Source of the DNA: Bacteroidales bacterium
GTDB taxonomy: Bacteria > Bacteroidota > Bacteroidia > Bacteroidales > F082
Assembly (NCBI GenBank): GCA_015709215.1
Contig: JACCQN010000039.1
Span: 1 to 32,879 of the forward strand
DNA length: 32,879 bases
Direction of reading: 5' to 3'
In this document: in pieces, positions 31,701 through 32,879 of the stretch
Layout: every line of letters starts with the position of its first letter
How positions within the stretch are numbered: position 1 is the stretch's first letter
The notes under the pieces: generated by a model
The model's input: only the letters and a program-made list of their open reading frames with translations
Database searches by the model: none
What the model was told of the DNA's origin: nothing
Position numbers and translations under genes: made by a program

Positions 31701-32879
31701 TAGCCAATCTTATTCCTGGTCAGGACTATCTGGCAGAGGTAGCAGCTGTTTATTCTAATGGAATCTCCGAAAGAATGCAGTACGTATGGACGTATGTTCC
31801 TTGCGAAGACTATGCTGGCCCACAGGTTTACAACGGTGAAGTAATCAATGAAAATGACGTACTTTTGACCTGGTCAGACGTAGAGCCATTAGAACTGATT
31901 AAAATCACCCAGAACCCCGGCGCACCAGCAAACGCCTATTTCCAGCAATATGGTTATGGTTATGGCGTAGCTTATGACTTGAGCGCCTATCCGGATGCTT
32001 TGGTAAACAGCCTTGACTTCCACCATGCCTCATGGGGAGTAACCGGCACCTGGCAATACAACATCCATATCTTTGATTGGGATACAAAAACCCTGATTGA
32101 GACAGTAGGTCCAATCACTACTACCGGAAACGACATCTGGGAAATGGGCGTTGACCTTGGAGATATAGCCACCGGCGGCGTAAGCACAGTAGCCATCCTC
32201 ATGGAGCCACTGAGCAACAGCCCAACCGATGCTTACCCCGACCTGTCATCAGACAATGCCACCAATCCACAGGGATCTATCTATGGCAGCCTTTCAAACC
32301 CAAGTGCGATAGGCGCATCAACTATTGGTAACTTCCTGATGGAGATGTACATCTACACCGCCTATGGCCCTGTAAGAGCCACACCGATTAACTTTAACAC
32401 AGTTGAAGCCCCTACAGCACAGGCCAAAGCAGCCGTTAATCCTGTTGTTGAAGTTCCTGTAATTACGCAGAACGCCGTAAACAGCCGCGAAGTCGATCCA
32501 TTTATTGGAGCCAATATCTATCGCAATGGCTTGCTTATCGCTGAACTGGTACAAGACACCTTCTACCTGGACGAAAACGTTAACGGAGGCGAATACACCT
32601 ATTGCCTGCGCTACGTTTATGAAAGCGGAGCAATGACTTGTGAAGACGCCTACTGTCTGGATCTGGCAATCCCATGCGAAGCACCAGAAAACCTTGCTGG
32701 TGAATATGTATGGAACTACAATAACGGTAACCCCGAATTTGGATCCCTCATCAGCTGGGGCTCAAGCACTCCGCCAATAGCAGAATGGCTCTATTATGAT
32801 AATGGAATCAATGTTGACGGTATCGGCGGACCCGCTACCTTTACCTGGGCTATCAAGTTCGATCCTGCTCAGTTGGCTG
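25772..32879 (+). CDS. Giant secreted multidomain adhesin-like protein, 3' end beyond window
   Basis: The frame is open from ATG 25772 to the end (at least 2369 codons, no stop). A signal peptide (about residues 1-32, GAILLSGAGLNAYAQQ) leads to a chain of secreted-protein domains: an ASPM/Hydin-like segment (about 170-245, VTPLVLDLGDRPINSW), a pre-peptidase-like region (about 290-396), fibronectin-type repeats (about 408-590), carboxypeptidase-regulatory-like domains at about 590-680 and 1263-1347 (SGATVTM, SGATVTI), cleaved-adhesin/MAM-like domains at about 923-1095 and 1787-1943 (IAIDDLTIED; WYVAVDNVVVTDN), and two copies of an 81-82-residue module. It follows the T9SS gene after 475 bases. 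A T9SS sorting domain is expected at the missing C-terminus but cannot be seen. Likely an extracellular adhesin or matrix protein; the peptidase role is unproven. Confidence 0.85.
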   Translation, partial: MNRKTTFLRWLGSFMVGAILLSGAGLNAYAQQASRKAPVDPSTLVEIPAVKQNAGTFDPANRAAQNIDITLDVDFWPGEASWNLWSYDQSAYYYASDQTFTTPNQIVNVTLGLEPGDYSIDVFDSYGDGGIGGTVKQGLVTLVTWDNYDYTNFGEFNFTVFEPQPRVDVTPLVLDLGDRPINSWTEPAYFTVQNTGVGPVTINNAEIAAADFFGVAAPAFPIVLEEGESVEIGITATGDAAPGLLEGDFVVQWGAGREVTVTEFMANAYTPQAGDVVENAMDLPVVPAPAATPIVMGESSRAYNGFYKNYILPNDLGSSATDADEVYKLEPATDVLISFTATSGTINFAIYSEDFNGEDGPMANNALVQGVDDITDFELFAGTYYMVLSYLDGTGISASYAVTAMPAPDAATYVAPADGAIDITNGMDLEWTFGANTLEYQVVLGTTYPPATVVVDWTGELAEAYTLVNTQPNLQYFWQVNVRNNSFTTPGDIWGFTTTLTPPTGLTGNAEVYEGEDVVLTWESPVDRAFLGYNVYKDGYQQNASMLTEATYTDVAPAYNMTPGYAYTVTAIFDEGESAYSAPFTVQVTGEGTLNGNVSSLVPVAPVSGATVTMTGVDEFGEDQSYTTTTDASGNYTADVYAGTYDIRVSAEGFINAEVTGVALAYGATVTTDFTLNEVPYPVAVVTASEFGENILIEWSFDAANFVPQVYPFETEGMSDLEIQKAWNGFLAENNFDATVQGSDRALVEFQVWREKTYLPGALEMIGTTSQYQFVDFDWGLQNWGVYKWYVVAVYDLNESDPVGSNTIDKDMNTVVDVTVALNSAESPAGTLVEFTNMDESPELVYSALLPSSGEYTWDEFRKGTYDILVSLPGYGEVTETGVDIFDAASFEWLLEEILATPTDLYVTPTGFATWTGGSGVAAPFSYFDDFEANDGGWVADGLFAWGTPAQNNIDAAFSGTKVWMTDLNANYPNSTEATLMKEFDFSDVTNPYFSAQLFIETENNYDGMVLETSIDGGATWQYQDVAGMYNSVAVTYGSFPNQAKWSGRGTDYILVEGSLNDVAGEASVWVRFRFKSDSFVNGNGIAIDDLTIEDYAAPTRSFETYKIFLGGTLLGEVTEEEYQHGGFGETLVDGETYTTGVAAVFTTGQSATAEFTWLYVACDNYDAPSAFTAEQVIGTLDVALNWTNVDAAALDTISALRIYRNGEELTELDFTAGAVDMYLDEELEFGTYNYCLTYIYDSGAETCVDGVCSEDVVITGGGYVNGTVTAYDGGAPISGATVTIFNDDYSFEFTTNTTGYYEGEVVDGTYDYLVSADNFESQLLEDVIITFGETVTNDFQLLEFPFPVNSVVAEYEGDNAVKVYWNSPGTSGGGGTVFEDFDNGMPDMLVVDAPTANWSVANSFLNLNSNGTGAWRSAYYDAEYSDVLFEVETQRTAGATTGAMGIYVRGTGVMDPTVGNGESANVFTITQSGSWWYATLLNGDLMGDWTGWMSSSAINTSGPNVITAVAQGSTVQFFVNNTLVHTVNNTTLTEGKVGMFIAEGTAAATTVWDYMLIEPGGVVTRDYETNHIAVESKGSLSESYIAYENTVEPKRVSYHKNTTSSRELEGYNVYRLPCYDDEDFTLLGYTLDTVFVDNQFGGLDAGVYKWAVEAVYTNNNAEPQFSNCLDKDMITTVSVQVATNSGDSPERTDVMFTNISEPGLELVYEVELDSTGFYAWDEFRKGVYDIYVEKNGFAPIELMGYVIDGPKAFEWLLEELLIPVADLYVTPTGFATWRSGGLIPFEPFMENFDEGLPETWTIVDGGNTADTWFNTTNYSGNSLDGTPFMFANSDAAGSSSTMDEQLISPVINAENADELYLMFDYVYQYIGNEYFAVDVMVDDEWVEVFRSEADSGPYPWGPTVNEIIDITEYANEMLQVRFHYVSNGWNWYVAVDNVVVTDNMDRYADRELQYYKVWLDNNFIVDTENTFWQYDIANLIPGQDYLAEVAAVYSNGISERMQYVWTYVPCEDYAGPQVYNGEVINENDVLLTWSDVEPLELIKITQNPGAPANAYFQQYGYGYGVAYDLSAYPDALVNSLDFHHASWGVTGTWQYNIHIFDWDTKTLIETVGPITTTGNDIWEMGVDLGDIATGGVSTVAILMEPLSNSPTDAYPDLSSDNATNPQGSIYGSLSNPSAIGASTIGNFLMEMYIYTAYGPVRATPINFNTVEAPTAQAKAAVNPVVEVPVITQNAVNSREVDPFIGANIYRNGLLIAELVQDTFYLDENVNGGEYTYCLRYVYESGAMTCEDAYCLDLAIPCEAPENLAGEYVWNYNNGNPEFGSLISWGSSTPPIAEWLYYDNGINVDGIGGPATFTWAIKFDPAQLA
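28274..28516 (+). repeat. Internal module A of the giant protein (first copy)
   Basis: 81 codons from FTNMDESPELVYSALLP through WDEFRKGTYDILV, FEWLLEE and DLYVTPTGFATW. The same segments recur in the same order 2586 bases downstream. Confidence 0.75.
30860..31105 (+). repeat. Internal module A of the giant protein (second copy)
   Basis: 82 codons from FTNISEPGLELVYEVEL through WDEFRKGVYDIYV, FEWLLEE and DLYVTPTGFATW. The fixed cores are nearly identical to the first copy while the connecting residues have diverged. Confidence 0.75.

Overview
The window reads as chromosomal DNA of a Bacteroidetes bacterium, most likely an environmental Bacteroidales or Marinilabiliales relative. The evidence is a set of TAnnTTTG promoter elements instead of E. 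coli-type -10 boxes, lipoproteins whose acylated Cys is followed by Lys/Asp/Gly residues, an RprX/RprY-like two-component system, an ECF sigma/FecR pair with a DUF4974-like tail, a type IX secretion (T9SS) C-terminal sorting domain, and very long multidomain surface proteins. No rRNA, tRNA or CRISPR array was recognised.

Layout. 1-1166: a lone Y1 (IS200-type/REP-associated) transposase between clusters of about 28-base palindromic repeats ending in TTGTAG. 1167-3008 (minus): a small lipoprotein, a hot-dog thioesterase overlapping an OsmC protein, and a Lys/Cys-rich secreted peptide. 3145-5168 (plus): histidine kinase and response regulator overlapping by ATGA. 5300-5601: wreck of a small membrane-protein gene. 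5621-9413 (minus): an operon of M20 amidohydrolase, mtnA, a class II aldolase and an aldo/keto reductase, preceded by a beta-propeller phytase lipoprotein. 10702-13174 (plus): rbfA, a membrane-tailed methyltransferase and a LolC/E-type permease. 13149-17606 (minus): serS, a lipoprotein whose signal peptide is encoded over the serS 3' end, a TPR protein and rsmA. 17661-18402 (minus): rplU-rpmA with a clear promoter and terminator. 18426-18863: a truncated EamA transporter gene.

19137-32879 (plus) is the accessory block. An ECF sigma factor with a hydrophobic C-terminal helix is followed by a FecR-type anti-sigma factor. Next comes an unusual protein joining an STN signalling domain to a short outer-membrane barrel, with no TonB plug or full receptor. 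It is followed by a 995-residue T9SS beta-helix protein. After a 475-base gap with two inverted repeats, a giant secreted adhesin-like gene starts and runs off the end of the window (at least 2369 codons). I infer that the sigma/anti-sigma/STN-barrel set is a surface-signalling switch controlling these exported proteins.

The best candidates for something new are the TonB-receptor-free STN-barrel transducer with its sigma/anti-sigma pair, the palindromic repeat family with its transposase, and the mtnA/aldolase/reductase operon as a possible variant of the 5'-deoxyadenosine/methylthioadenosine salvage (DHAP) shunt.
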